Shown: one piece after another, positions 1 to 10,964 of the stretch
Layout: every line of letters starts with the position of its first letter
How positions within the stretch are numbered: the stretch's first letter is position 1
DNA from: Nocardia ninae NBRC 108245
Lineage (GTDB): Bacteria > Actinomycetota > Actinomycetes > Mycobacteriales > Mycobacteriaceae
Reading direction: 5' to 3'
Length of the DNA: 54,294 nt
Assembly: GCF_007990755.1 (NCBI RefSeq)
Contig: NZ_BJXA01000063.1
Location: forward strand, 1 to 54,294
Made by a program: the position numbers and the translations under genes
Notes under the pieces: model-generated
Told to the model about the DNA's origin: nothing
What the model saw: the letters and a program-made list of their open reading frames with translations, nothing else
Databases searched by the model: none

Positions 1-164
1 ATCCAGCTTAGCTCAGCCGCTCCCCCAGAACCAAATCGGGGTCTCAGTCAAGCTAGTGTGAGCGTCAGGCGCTCCTCGTACTACCTCGTGTCCCTGGCCT
101 TCGCTCAGCGTTTCCGCTGGCTTCTCGGCTCCGGGTCGGTGTCCGTGTCGCTCTGACTCGAATA
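1..164 (-). other. leader region downstream of an rRNA-type promoter
   Basis: This stretch lies between the promoter at 165-193 and the window edge and holds no gene. In related actinobacteria the 16S rRNA gene follows murA, so on the minus strand this is most likely the 5' leader of an rrn transcript whose 16S gene lies beyond the left edge. I saw no part of mature 16S and no convincing boxA element. Confidence 0.5.
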
Positions 165-193
165 AAGTTACGTGTCTGCGTGCGCGATGTCAA
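165..193 (-). promoter_or_regulatory. probable rrn promoter (TTGACA-17-TAACTT)
   Basis: On the minus strand a -35 TTGACA (193-188) and a -10 TAACTT (170-165) are separated by exactly 17 bases. The pair starts 36 bases past the murA stop and points away from it. Near-consensus hexamers and this position match the rRNA promoters known downstream of murA in mycobacteria. The rRNA itself is outside the window, so the target is inferred. Confidence 0.65.
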
Positions 194-229
194 ATCGCCT
201 GGTCAGGAAGGGTTTTCGGCGCTAACGCC

Positions 230-1489
230 TCATTCCGCAGCGCCGACTCGCTTCACTTCGCCGCCCAACGCCTGCAGTTGCTCCACGAAATTCGGGTAAC
301 CGCGGTCGATGTGGAAGACGTCGTGCACCTCGGTGGTTCCGTCGGCAACCAGACCGGCGAGTACCAAGCCCGCGCCGGCCCGAATGTCGGAGGACCACAC
401 CGGCGCGCTCGACAACCGCGGAATACCGCGCACCACCGCGTGATGACCATCGGTCCGCGCATCGGCGCCGAGCCGGATCATCTCCTCCACGAAACGGAAG
501 CGCGCCTCGAAGACGTTCTCGGTGATCATCGAGGTGCCGTCGGCGATCGCGGCGAGCCCGATGGCCATCGGCTGCAGATCGGTGGGGAACCCGGGGAACG
601 GCAGCGTCGAGAAGTTCACCGCGCGCGGACGCTCGGCCTGCACGACCCGGAAGCCGTCCTGCTCGAACGAGATCCGCGCGCCCGCCGAGCGCAACTTGTC
701 CAGCACCAGCGACAGATGCTTCGGATTCACTCCGGTCACCCGGACATCACCCATGGTCATCGCGGCGGCGATGCCCCAGGTCGCCGCGACGATGCGGTCG
801 CCGATCACGCGATGGGTGGTCGGCGACAACCGCTTGACGCCCTGCACCGTCAACACCGAGGTGCCCGCACCGGTGATCCGCGCACCCATCTGCACGAGCA
901 TGTTGCACAGGTCGACGATGTCGGGTTCGCGCGCGGCGTTGTCGATCACCGTCTCGCCCTCGGCGAGCACGGCCGCCATCAGGATGTTCTCGGTCGCGCC
1001 CACCGAGGGGAAGTCGAGCCGAATCTTGGCGCCCTGCAGCTCGTCGGCCCGCGCGACCACGCAGCCGTGCTCGATCTCGCTGGTCGCGCCGAGCAACCGC
1101 AGGCCGGCCTGGTGCATGTCCAGCGGGCGGGAGCCGATCGCGTCACCGCCGGGCAGCGCGACGACCGCCCGCTTGCAGCGCGCCATCAGCGGCCCGAGCA
1201 CACACACCGACGCACGGAACTGCGTCACCGCGGGAAAGTCCGCGTGGTACTTCGGTTCTGCGGGGGTGTCGATGGTGACCACCCCACCATCGATCGCGAC
1301 GTCGCAGCCGAGGCCGCGCAGCACGTCACCCATCAGCGGCACGTCGAGAATGTCCGGGCAGTTCGTGATCGTGGTGGTGCCCTCGGCCAGCAAGGCAGCG
1401 GCCATCAGCTTGAGGACGCTGTTCTTGGCGCCCCCCACCGCGACTTCACCGACGAGTCTGTTCCCGCCGGTAACCAAAAACCGTTCCAT
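230..1489 (-). CDS. murA: UDP-N-acetylglucosamine 1-carboxyvinyltransferase
   Basis: MurA transfers the enolpyruvyl group of PEP to UDP-GlcNAc, the first committed cytoplasmic step of peptidoglycan synthesis. The 419-residue product is the usual family length. It has the N-terminal GGAKNSVLK motif with the conserved Lys22-Asn23 pair, and the active-site loop [12 protein letters not shown]. In that loop the position that is Cys115 in E. coli is Asp116. This is the known mycobacterial form, active but not alkylated by fosfomycin. The gene is followed by an rRNA-type promoter, as in related genera. The ATG at 1489 begins the conserved MERFLVTGG sequence. Confidence 0.97.
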   Translation of the reverse strand: MERFLVTGGNRLVGEVAVGGAKNSVLKLMAAALLAEGTTTITNCPDILDVPLMGDVLRGLGCDVAIDGGVVTIDTPAEPKYHADFPAVTQFRASVCVLGPLMARCKRAVVALPGGDAIGSRPLDMHQAGLRLLGATSEIEHGCVVARADELQGAKIRLDFPSVGATENILMAAVLAEGETVIDNAAREPDIVDLCNMLVQMGARITGAGTSVLTVQGVKRLSPTTHRVIGDRIVAATWGIAAAMTMGDVRVTGVNPKHLSLVLDKLRSAGARISFEQDGFRVVQAERPRAVNFSTLPFPGFPTDLQPMAIGLAAIADGTSMITENVFEARFRFVEEMIRLGADARTDGHHAVVRGIPRLSSAPVWSSDIRAGAGLVLAGLVADGTTEVHDVFHIDRGYPNFVEQLQALGGEVKRVGAAE

Positions 1490-1502
1490 GCCGCCTCTCC
1501 GC

Positions 1503-1600
1503 GTATTCGGCGCACTGTTGGGTGCAAGGATAGTTGCGGCACTGTTCCGCCACTCCGGGTATTCAGCGCACTAGTGGGTGCCACGGTAGTTCGGTTGCGG
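1503..1600. repeat. imperfect tandem direct repeat, about 56-bp period
   Basis: The segment from 1503, which begins GTATTCGGCGCACTGTTGGG, recurs from 1559 as GTATTCAGCGCACTAGTGGG. Similarity continues through GGTGC, the GGTAGTT-like end and a TTGCGG. It lies in the 242-bp gap upstream of murA, whose promoter should also be there. No function is evident. Confidence 0.5.
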
Positions 1601-1626
1601 GCCGGCGGTCGGGTGCCGGGCTGAAT

Positions 1627-1665
1627 TCACCCACCCCGTCGGCTTCGCCTCCTACCGTCCCCTGA
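1627..1665 (+). repeat. dispersed intergenic repeat, copy 1
   Basis: This copy contains the core CACCCACCCCGTCGGCTTCG followed by a CTACCGTCCCCTGAG-like tail. Related copies are at 7627-7662 (opposite strand) and 20558-20596. It is noncoding here, between murA and the adenosyltransferase gene. Confidence 0.55.
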
Positions 1666-1699
1666 GTTCTGGGCCTACCCGGGGTGTAACCCATGAACT

Positions 1700-1717
1700 C
1701 GAGGACATGCGTCCTCG
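1700..1717 (-). terminator. short hairpin after the adenosyltransferase gene
   Basis: CGAGGAC and GTCCTCG form a perfect 7-bp stem with an ATGC loop, 15-32 bases past the stop codon at 1732. There is no T-tract on the minus strand, so it would be a U-less actinobacterial terminator or only an mRNA 3' stabiliser. Confidence 0.35.
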
Positions 1718-1731
1718 CGTCTCGAGCATTA

Positions 1732-2313
1732 TCAGGTGCTCGACCTGGTTCCGCCGGGCTTCCACAGGATATCGCCGCCGGGATTGGCCACGCGGCTCAG
1801 GATGAACAGCAGATCCGACAGCCGGTTCAGGTACTTGGCCGGCAAAACATTCGTGTCGTCCGGGTGTGTCTCGATGGCTGCCCAGGCGGAACGTTCCGCG
1901 CGACGGGCGACGGTGCGCGCCGTGTGCAGCAGCGCCGCCAGCGGGGTGCCGCCCGGCAGAATGAACGAATTCAGTGCCGGCAGTTCAGCATTGAACTCGT
2001 CGCACCAGCCTTCGAGTCGGTCGATGTAGTCCTGGGTGATGCGCAGCGGCGGATACTTCGGCTCCGCGACAACGGGGGTAGACAGATCGGCGCCCGCATC
2101 GAACAGATCGTTCTGTATCTGGAGCAGCACCGCACGCAACTGCTCCTCGGGCTGCCCGAGCGCGATCGCCACCCCGATTGCGGCGTTCGTCTCATCGCAA
2201 TCGGCGTACGCGACCAGCCGAGGATCGGTCTTCGCCACCCGCGAGAAGTCGCTGAGACCAGTGGTCCCGTCATCGCCGGTGCGCGTATAGATCCGCGTCA
2301 GATGAACACTCAC
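1732..2313 (-). CDS. PduO-type ATP:cob(I)alamin adenosyltransferase
   Basis: This enzyme adenosylates cob(I)alamin (or cobyrinate a,c-diamide) with ATP to make coenzyme B12. The N-terminus has TRIYTRTGDDGTTGL, the ATP-binding signature of the PduO/MMAB family. A DETNAAIG motif follows, then a C-terminal RTVARRAER helix with the conserved basic residues. I chose the GTG at 2313, giving 193 residues, because the family begins with xVHLTRIYTRTGD; upstream codons in the same frame lack the family signature. Its M. tuberculosis counterpart (annotated cobO) holds the same place between the ATP synthase operon and murA. Confidence 0.9.
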   Translation of the reverse strand: MSVHLTRIYTRTGDDGTTGLSDFSRVAKTDPRLVAYADCDETNAAIGVAIALGQPEEQLRAVLLQIQNDLFDAGADLSTPVVAEPKYPPLRITQDYIDRLEGWCDEFNAELPALNSFILPGGTPLAALLHTARTVARRAERSAWAAIETHPDDTNVLPAKYLNRLSDLLFILSRVANPGGDILWKPGGTRSST

Positions 2314-2378
2314 AGGACCAACCCTAGCTCCCCTACCGTCCGGAGTCCTTTGCCGCACAGCGATGCGCGCGGGCGGGA

Positions 2379-2795
2379 TCAACGCATTCGGCGGGTGCGA
2401 TCCGAGGGGCGAGACTCCACCCAGGACAGAAACGCGGTCCGCGAGGCCCGATCCAGGGCGAGTTCGAAGCTGCCCTCCCGATCGGCCACGGCGATCACCG
2501 CGATGTCGTCGCTCATGATGTCGAATTCGTCGCCGACGGGTCCGCGGCGGTCGCCGATCTCGATGCCCTGGCGGTGAATTGTGCAGTCGGGGCCGAGTTT
2601 CAGGCTGGTCAACTTGAAAAAGACCATTCGGTCTTCGTCATATCGGAGCAGACCGTGCCGCCAACCCTGACCACCGCGGGCGGGCAATACTCGCAACAGT
2701 GCGGCGGTTCCGCCGCGCCGCAACATGATCAGGCGATAGGTCGAGGCCAGGGCCAAGAACACGAGCGTGAGCACCAGAATGATCAGGAGAACCAT
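2379..2795 (-). CDS. DUF2550 membrane-anchored protein
   Basis: A 138-residue protein with one N-terminal transmembrane segment (about residues 2-20, VLLIILVLTLVFLALAS) and a cytoplasmic basic and hydrophobic domain. The latter has the family features GWRHGLLRYDED, GDEFDIMSDDIAVI and a C-terminal SWVESRPS. The gene sits just after atpC, as Rv1312 does in M. tuberculosis. Function is unknown. An in-frame ATG at 2858 would add 21 polar residues. I preferred 2795 because the membrane segment then starts at once, but neither start has a clear Shine-Dalgarno sequence. Confidence 0.8.
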   Translation of the reverse strand: MVLLIILVLTLVFLALASTYRLIMLRRGGTAALLRVLPARGGQGWRHGLLRYDEDRMVFFKLTSLKLGPDCTIHRQGIEIGDRRGPVGDEFDIMSDDIAVIAVADREGSFELALDRASRTAFLSWVESRPSDRTRRMR

Positions 2796-2926
2796 CCCGG
2801 TCTGCAATGCAGTTCGTCCCTTCGCTCTGTCGCCGTGTCGTCGACACCCCGCGGTCATTCAACCACGACACCAAGTTTACAAACTGGGGGGCCGTGTATT
2901 AAGACGACCGCAAGAGGTGTGAAGAC

Positions 2927-2964
2927 GACTGTCGGCGGCGAAGGTCTCTTCGCCGCCGACAGTC
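2927..2964 (-). terminator. long hairpin terminator after atpC
   Basis: A perfect 17-bp inverted repeat (2927-2943 with 2948-2964, loop GTCT) begins 26 bases past the atpC stop. On the minus strand it is followed by GTCTTCAC rather than a long T-run. It most likely ends the ATP synthase operon transcript or protects its 3' end, separating it from the DUF2550 gene. Confidence 0.7.
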
Positions 2965-2989
2965 TCGTGCTCGAATATCCGGTTGTCGC

Positions 2990-3367
2990 TTACGCGTTCG
3001 CAGCCTGCTCCGCCGCGCGGACCTGGGCCTGCGCCGCGAGCTGATCCTCTTCGCTGGCCGCCGAGTCGGCCAGCACGCGCCGCGCCGCCTCGACATCCAC
3101 CTCGTCCGCGAACTCCGCGGACTCGGCCAGGATCCGGACCGTGCTGGCGGTCACGGAGAAGAAGCCGCCGTGCACCGCCGCGACGATGCGCTCACCCTCG
3201 GTGGAGACGATGGCCACCGTGCCGCCCTCGACCAACTGGCCGAGCAGCGGCTCGTGACCCGGCATGATGCCGATCTGGCCCTCGGTGGTCTGCGCACTGA
3301 CGAACGTCGCTTGCCCGGCCCAGAGCCGTCGTTCGACGGCGACCAGGTCAACTGACATTTCCGACAT
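2990..3367 (-). CDS. atpC: F1Fo ATP synthase epsilon subunit
   Basis: Subunit of the central stalk on the cytoplasmic side, coupling gamma rotation and regulating hydrolysis. The 125 residues show the N-terminal beta-sandwich ([41 protein letters not shown]) followed by a short Ala-rich C-terminal helical part. This matches the short actinobacterial epsilon. It starts 6 bases downstream of atpD and is the last gene of the operon, closed by the hairpin at 2927-2964. A second in-frame Met (residue 4) is possible as start. Confidence 0.95.
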   Translation of the reverse strand: MSEMSVDLVAVERRLWAGQATFVSAQTTEGQIGIMPGHEPLLGQLVEGGTVAIVSTEGERIVAAVHGGFFSVTASTVRILAESAEFADEVDVEAARRVLADSAASEEDQLAAQAQVRAAEQAANA

Positions 3368-3373
3368 CGGTGA

Positions 3374-5810
<2,437 letters not shown>

Positions 5811-5951
5811 CAGCGGTTCACACTCCCTTCATGCTGTGTCGGATGGGCGGCATTCACGGGCACTGCATGGTTACGCAAGCTGCCTCCTCCGTGCCTGACG
5901 CTCATGCCGCGCTCGGTACCACGAATAACTCGCATCAGTCCCGAACCTGGG

Positions 5952-7589
5952 TCACTTCTCGACGTGCTTGCGGGTGACCGACAGCGTCTCGACCTCTTCG
6001 TGCTCGAGATCGGCCGCCTCGGCCTCGTTCACCACACGGCTGCCATCGGAGGCGAGGAAGCCCTGCTTGAACTTGTCGGTCTCCGACTTGATCTGGTCGG
6101 CCGCCTCGTCCTTGAGGACCTTGCCGCCCTCGATCGACTTGAACGCGTCGCCCGCGACCCGGTGCAGGTGCTCGAGCAGCTCGTTGTTGAAGCGACGGAT
6201 GTCGGCGACCGGAACAGAGTCGTAGTAGCCGGCGTCGACCAGGAAGATCGAGACGATCTGGTTCTCGACCGGAACCGGCGAGTACTGGTCCTGCTTGAGC
6301 AGCTCGACCCAGCGGGCGCCACGCTCGAGCTGCGCCAGCGACGCGGCATCGAGGTCGGAGGCGAAGGCGGAGAACGCCTCCAGCTCGCGGAACTGCGCCA
6401 TTTCCAGACGCAGCGAACCGGCGACCTTCTTCATGCCCTTGGTCTGGGCCGCGCCACCGACACGGGAGACCGAGGTACCGACGTTGATCGCCGGGCGGAC
6501 GCCCTTGTTGAACAGGTCGGACTCGAGGAACACCTGGCCGTCGGTGATCGAGATCACGTTGGTCGGGATGAACGCCGAGATGTCGTTGGCCTTGGTCTCG
6601 ATGATCGGCAGACCGGTCATCGAGCCGGCGCCCATCTCGTCGGAGAGCTTGGCGCAACGCTCCAGCAGACGCGAGTGCAGGTAGAAGACGTCACCCGGGT
6701 ACGCCTCGCGGCCCGGCGGGCGACGCAGCAGCAGCGAGATGGCGCGGTACGCCTCGGCCTGCTTGGTCAGGTCGTCGAACACGATGAGGACGTGCTTACC
6801 CTGGTACATCCAGTGCTGGCCGAGGGCCGAACCGGTGTACGGCGCAAGCCATTTGAAGCCGGCCGAGTCCGACGCGGGGGCCGCGACGATAGTGGTGTAC
6901 TCCAGCGCGCCACGGGCCTCCAGCGCGGTCTTGACGCCCGCGATGGTGGAACCCTTCTGGCCGATGGCCACGTAGATGCAGCGCACCTGCTTGGCCGGGT
7001 CGCCCGAGTCCCAGTTCGCCTTCTGCGCCAGGATCGCGTCGATGCAGACCGCGGTCTTGCCGGTCTTGCGGTCGCCGATGATCAGCTGACGCTGGCCACG
7101 GCCGATCGCGGTCAGCGCGTCGATGGCGGTGATGCCGGTGGCCAGCGGCTCCTCGACCGGCTGACGCTCCAGCACGGTCGCGGCCTGCAGCTCGAGCACG
7201 CGGCGCTCTTCGGCCTCGATCTCGCCCAGGCCGTCGATCGGGTGGCCGAGCGGGTCGATCACGCGGCCGAGGAAGTTGTCGCCCACCGGGACGGAGAGCA
7301 CGTCGCCGGTCCGACGGACCTGCTGGCCCTCTTCGAGCTCGGCGTACTCGCCGAGGATGACCGCACCGATCGAGCGGTCCTCGAGGTTCAGCGCCACGCC
7401 GAGCACGCCACCCGGGAACTCGAGCAGTTCGTTGGCCATCGCCGAGGGCAGGCCGCTGACATGCGCGATGCCGTCGCTGGTGTCGGTGACAACACCGACT
7501 TCTTCGATGGAGGTCTCGGGGGTGTAGCTCTGCGTGTAGCTCTCGATCGCGCTACGGATCTCGTCGGAGGAGATCGTCAGCTCCGCCAT
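5952..7589 (-). CDS. atpA: F1Fo ATP synthase alpha subunit
   Basis: Non-catalytic nucleotide-binding subunit of the F1 head, 545 residues. The P-loop GDRKTGKT is at 172-179. [16 protein letters not shown] gives the second nucleotide-binding strand. The last roughly 35 residues (ending SVTRKHVEK) extend past the usual bacterial end. This resembles the mycobacterial alpha C-terminal extension known to suppress ATPase activity. The gene lies between atpH and atpG. Confidence 0.98.
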   Translation of the reverse strand: MAELTISSDEIRSAIESYTQSYTPETSIEEVGVVTDTSDGIAHVSGLPSAMANELLEFPGGVLGVALNLEDRSIGAVILGEYAELEEGQQVRRTGDVLSVPVGDNFLGRVIDPLGHPIDGLGEIEAEERRVLELQAATVLERQPVEEPLATGITAIDALTAIGRGQRQLIIGDRKTGKTAVCIDAILAQKANWDSGDPAKQVRCIYVAIGQKGSTIAGVKTALEARGALEYTTIVAAPASDSAGFKWLAPYTGSALGQHWMYQGKHVLIVFDDLTKQAEAYRAISLLLRRPPGREAYPGDVFYLHSRLLERCAKLSDEMGAGSMTGLPIIETKANDISAFIPTNVISITDGQVFLESDLFNKGVRPAINVGTSVSRVGGAAQTKGMKKVAGSLRLEMAQFRELEAFSAFASDLDAASLAQLERGARWVELLKQDQYSPVPVENQIVSIFLVDAGYYDSVPVADIRRFNNELLEHLHRVAGDAFKSIEGGKVLKDEAADQIKSETDKFKQGFLASDGSRVVNEAEAADLEHEEVETLSVTRKHVEK

Positions 7590-7626
7590 GTTCTTCCTGC
7601 TCTCGCTGTGTCGAATGTCGGGGGTG

Positions 7627-7662
7627 GGGGTCGGCAGCCGGCGAAGCCGGCGGGGTGGGTGG
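7627..7662 (-). repeat. dispersed intergenic repeat, copy 2
   Basis: Read on the minus strand this is CACCCACCCCGCCGGCTTCG followed by a CTGCCG-CCCC tail, the same family as 1627-1665 and 20558-20596. It lies in the 85-bp gap between atpH and atpA, inside the ATP synthase transcript. Confidence 0.55.
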
Positions 7663-7674
7663 ACCCTGCGGACG

Positions 7675-8484
7675 TCAGGTCAGGGACCGACGCAGCCGTT
7701 CCAGTCGGCCGATGGCGCTGCCGTCGATGACGTCGTCGCCGACGTGTACGACGAGCCCGCTCAGCAGACTCGGGTCGACCTGGACGTGCACCTGGACCGG
7801 CTTGCCGTAGATGCGATGCAGCGAGGCGGCGAGCCGCTCGCGCTGCTGCGCCGACAGTTCGATCGCCGCGCGCACGTGCGCCACGATCTGGTCGCGGCGG
7901 GCCGCGGCCAGGTCGGACAGTTCGTCGAATGCCACCCCGACTGCCGTCTTCTGCCTGGTCACCACTTGCTCAGCCAGGGTTAGGGTGATGGATTCGGTCT
8001 TGCCGGTGAGCAGGCGATCGACCAGTTCCCGCTTGGCCTCGGCCGGCTTCGTCCGGTCGGAAAGGGCCTGCTCCAGCTCGGGGTTGTCGCTGATGATCCG
8101 GCCGAGCCGGAACAGCTCGTCCTCGACCGCGTCGAGACGACCACTGTCGGCCGCCGACTCCAGCAACGCCTCTTGCCCGAGCAACACCAGGGTGTCGACC
8201 AGGTCGGCGGTCCTGGACCAGTCCTGGGCCACCGCGGTGGTCAGCACGGCCAGGGTGGCCGGGCTGACCTTTCCGCTGAAGACCCGCTCACTGAGCTCGG
8301 CCCTGGCCGAGCCGGGCACCGACACGTCCGCGAGCGCAACACGCAGCGAACGCTGGTCGTCCAGCACGGCGACAACGGCGAACAGTTCGGACCCCGTCGT
8401 TGCCGCGACACTGTCGCTTCCGGTCAGAGCGGCCCTGAGCGCCTCCCGAGACCGGGCGCAGGCCTCGCGGCTCGCTGCGTACAT
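7675..8484 (-). CDS. atpH: F1Fo ATP synthase delta subunit (free-standing)
   Basis: Peripheral-stalk subunit that caps F1 and joins it to the b dimer. The 269-residue product begins [20 protein letters not shown] and ends with the delta signature segment around [27 protein letters not shown]. It is longer than the E. coli subunit, like corynebacterial delta. Unlike Mycobacterium, it is not fused to a second b domain. I chose the ATG at 8484 because corynebacterial delta begins M-x-AASRE. A GTG three codons earlier is also possible. Confidence 0.93.
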   Translation of the reverse strand: MYAASREACARSREALRAALTGSDSVAATTGSELFAVVAVLDDQRSLRVALADVSVPGSARAELSERVFSGKVSPATLAVLTTAVAQDWSRTADLVDTLVLLGQEALLESAADSGRLDAVEDELFRLGRIISDNPELEQALSDRTKPAEAKRELVDRLLTGKTESITLTLAEQVVTRQKTAVGVAFDELSDLAAARRDQIVAHVRAAIELSAQQRERLAASLHRIYGKPVQVHVQVDPSLLSGLVVHVGDDVIDGSAIGRLERLRRSLT

Positions 8485-8503
8485 GCTTCTCACTTTCGCG
8501 TCG

Positions 8504-9067
8504 CTACCTTCCGACCCCGATGCCGGCTTTCGACTCGTCGTCGAGTTCGGTCAGGAACCGCTCGATCGACGCCGCCTGCTTAGCTTCGTCCGAAACCGAC
8601 TGCCCGATAATCTTTTCGGCCAAATCTACGGCCGTGTGGCCGAGTTCGGTGCGCAGTTCGGTCAGGATCTGCTGGCGCTGTGCTTCCAGCTGGCTGTGAC
8701 CCGCGGCGACGATGCGGTCACTTTCGGCCTGTGCGTCCGCGCGCATCTGCGCGAGGATCTGCTGGCCCTGGGTGCGCGCTTCCTCACGGATGCGTGCGGC
8801 CTCGAGCCGGGCTTCGGCCAGCTGCTGCTGGTACTGCTGCAGCGTGAGCTGGGCCTCTTCTTGGGCGATCTCGGCGCGCTTGATGCCGCCTTCGATCTTG
8901 TCGGTGCGCTCGTCGAGCGTCTTCATCAGACGCGGGATCACGTACTTGTAGAAGAGGACCGCGATAATCGCGACGCAGACGATCGACCACACGATGTCGT
9001 ACGTCTCGGGGATAAGAGGATTCACATCCTCTCCGCTTTCCGCTGCGAGAACAGAGAACTCGTTCAT
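8504..9067 (-). CDS. atpF: F1Fo ATP synthase b subunit
   Basis: Peripheral-stalk subunit, 187 residues. A single N-terminal membrane helix (about 24-45, [22 protein letters not shown]) follows a short periplasmic segment. A long charged coiled coil rich in Glu, Gln, Arg and Ala then runs to about residue 165. The gene is 19 bp upstream of atpH and 5 bp downstream of atpE. Only one b gene is present, so the stalk is expected to be a b2-delta type. Confidence 0.95.
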   Translation of the reverse strand: MNEFSVLAAESGEDVNPLIPETYDIVWSIVCVAIIAVLFYKYVIPRLMKTLDERTDKIEGGIKRAEIAQEEAQLTLQQYQQQLAEARLEAARIREEARTQGQQILAQMRADAQAESDRIVAAGHSQLEAQRQQILTELRTELGHTAVDLAEKIIGQSVSDEAKQAASIERFLTELDDESKAGIGVGR

Positions 9068-9072
9068 CGGAA

Positions 9073-9387
<315 letters not shown>

Positions 9388-9396
9388 TCAGGCAGG

Positions 9397-10245
9397 TCAG
9401 TGTGAATCCGCGTTTTGCGCGAGTCCGATGTAAACGGCGGTCAGCAGCGCAAACACATAGGCCTGCAGGAAGATGACCAACATCTCGAAGAGCGTGAACC
9501 CCAGGCCTGCCGCGAGCGAGAACGGCGAGAACACCTTCATCCAGGCAGCGGCGTCGAACAGGAAGAACCAGGTAGCGCTGAAGAACAACACCAACATGAT
9601 ATGTCCGGCCAGCATGTTGGCCATGAGTCGGACCATCAGGGTGAACGGACGCAGGATGAACGTCGAGAGGAACTCGATGGGAATCAGCAGCAGATGCAGG
9701 GCAGGCGGCACATTCGGCACCACGATGCTGCTGCGCATGTACTTGACGAATCCGTACTTCTTGATACCCACGTAGTTGAACGCGATGTACGCCACAGCGG
9801 CCAGCACCAGCGGCATGCCGATTCGGGCGTTCGAGGAGATGTTCAACCCGGGAATGATGCCGGAGAAGTTCAGAAACAGGACCGTGAAGAAGACCGTCGC
9901 GATGAGCGGGAAGAACTTGCGGCCGGATTCCTTACCCAGAACTTCGTCGGAAATCTGTTCCTTGACGAAGACGAGACCGGTTTCGGCGACGTTCTGCAGC
10001 CCGCGCGGGATGATGCGGGGATTCCGGAATGCGAGGACCATCACGATGACCAGCACCGCGGTCATCAGGAGCCGGATACCCATCAAACGATCGATTTCGA
10101 ACGGCGTACCCTCGAACAGCAGCGCTGGAGGGAAGAAGTCGGACAGCGATGGCGCGTGGAACTCGCCCGCCAAAGTGGTGACGCTCAGCGTTCTCTCCCG
10201 TGTTCGGGCCGTAGGTTCGGTTGATCCCACGGTTCGATCGGACAT
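9397..10245 (-). CDS. atpB: F1Fo ATP synthase a subunit
   Basis: Membrane stator subunit forming the two proton half-channels. The 282 residues include at least five membrane segments. Helix 4-5 features are present: RPFTLMVRLMANMLAGH with the essential Arg at 206, and a C-terminal FEMLVIFLQAYVFALLTAVYIG. The first 25 residues are polar and Thr/Arg-rich and may not all be translated, but I found no better start codon before the conserved EFHAPSLSDFFPP segment. The gene opens the structural ATP synthase series. Confidence 0.95.
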   Translation of the reverse strand: MSDRTVGSTEPTARTRERTLSVTTLAGEFHAPSLSDFFPPALLFEGTPFEIDRLMGIRLLMTAVLVIVMVLAFRNPRIIPRGLQNVAETGLVFVKEQISDEVLGKESGRKFFPLIATVFFTVLFLNFSGIIPGLNISSNARIGMPLVLAAVAYIAFNYVGIKKYGFVKYMRSSIVVPNVPPALHLLLIPIEFLSTFILRPFTLMVRLMANMLAGHIMLVLFFSATWFFLFDAAAWMKVFSPFSLAAGLGFTLFEMLVIFLQAYVFALLTAVYIGLAQNADSH

Positions 10246-10494
10246 TGACGATCAATTTGGGTCGACTCAGGTCGGCTCGAAGTTCGTCAGCAGCTGTGCG
10301 GCGGGTTTTGATTCCACCTGGCGTCTGTACGTGTGTCGGCGACATCGTCGACATGCAGAACCGGAACCCTCAGAGCCCGGCACGGCAGTAAGCATAGCGG
10401 CACTCGGAGGGATCTTGGCGATCCCCCCTCGCTTGGTTGCTTGCTTACCAACACTTTACCAAGTTATCTACGACAGCGTGTAGGTGGGTGGGGA
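10246..10494 (-). other. atpI-atpB intergenic region with AT-rich inverted repeat
   Basis: The 249-bp gap has no gene. A locally AT-rich patch holds CTTGGT (10432-10437) opposed by ACCAAG (10458-10463), with further TTGGTAA and TTACCAA pieces between them. It is a reasonable place for an extra ATP synthase promoter or an mRNA processing site, but I could not assign convincing -35 and -10 elements. Confidence 0.3.
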
Positions 10495-10953
10495 TCAATC
10501 TTCCCGAGGGGGCGAATCCGGCGCCGCATCGGGCACCGTCACGTACGGAACGCGCTGCCGGACAACGCCATACGTCTCGGCCCCGAGCACGATGACCAGC
10601 GCACCGATCACGGTAAGAAAAAGGACCATTCGGTCATAAAAATCGAATTGATTCAGTATTGCTATGACCAAAAGGGCCACCAGCATTTTGCCGACCCAGC
10701 TGCCGAGCATCACCATGCCCGCCGTGGTCGGCGGCAATTTCGCGCCGAACAGCACCACCGCGGCGGTGGTCAGGATGAAGCCGCCGCCGATGGCCGAGCC
10801 GATCAGCGCACCCCACAGGCCGGGCAATCCGGCGGCCGCGGCACCGATCGCGACGGACAGCACGACCAGCACGCCGAGCCCGATCAAGCCGTAGCGCAGG
10901 GCCGCCTTCAGCGGGGCGTCGGGACCGGGAACGGGGGTGGGAGTGAAGCTCAC
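10495..10953 (-). CDS. AtpI-like membrane protein
   Basis: A 152-residue protein with about four membrane helices (from LKAALRYGLIGLGVLVVLSVAIG through VLFLTVIGALVIVLG) and short charged ends. The glycine-rich helix pair GLWGALIGSAIGGGFILTT resembles AtpI/UncI-like proteins. It occupies the place of Rv1303 before atpB, and AtpI family members assist c-ring assembly. Sequence conservation is low, so that role is inferred mainly from position. I chose the GTG at 10953, preceded by AAGG, which leaves 11 bp after wecA. Confidence 0.8.
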   Translation of the reverse strand: MSFTPTPVPGPDAPLKAALRYGLIGLGVLVVLSVAIGAAAAGLPGLWGALIGSAIGGGFILTTAAVVLFGAKLPPTTAGMVMLGSWVGKMLVALLVIAILNQFDFYDRMVLFLTVIGALVIVLGAETYGVVRQRVPYVTVPDAAPDSPPRED

Positions 10954-10964
10954 ATTTGCGAACC

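Noticed and set aside
46-51. Second TTGACT -35 element in the rrn leader
   Set aside because: No acceptable -10 hexamer lies 16-19 bases downstream on the minus strand.
278-1624. Long plus-strand open frame (448 codons) opposite murA
   Set aside because: Arg/His/Gly-rich translation without motifs, directly antisense to a full murA; a GC-rich shadow frame.
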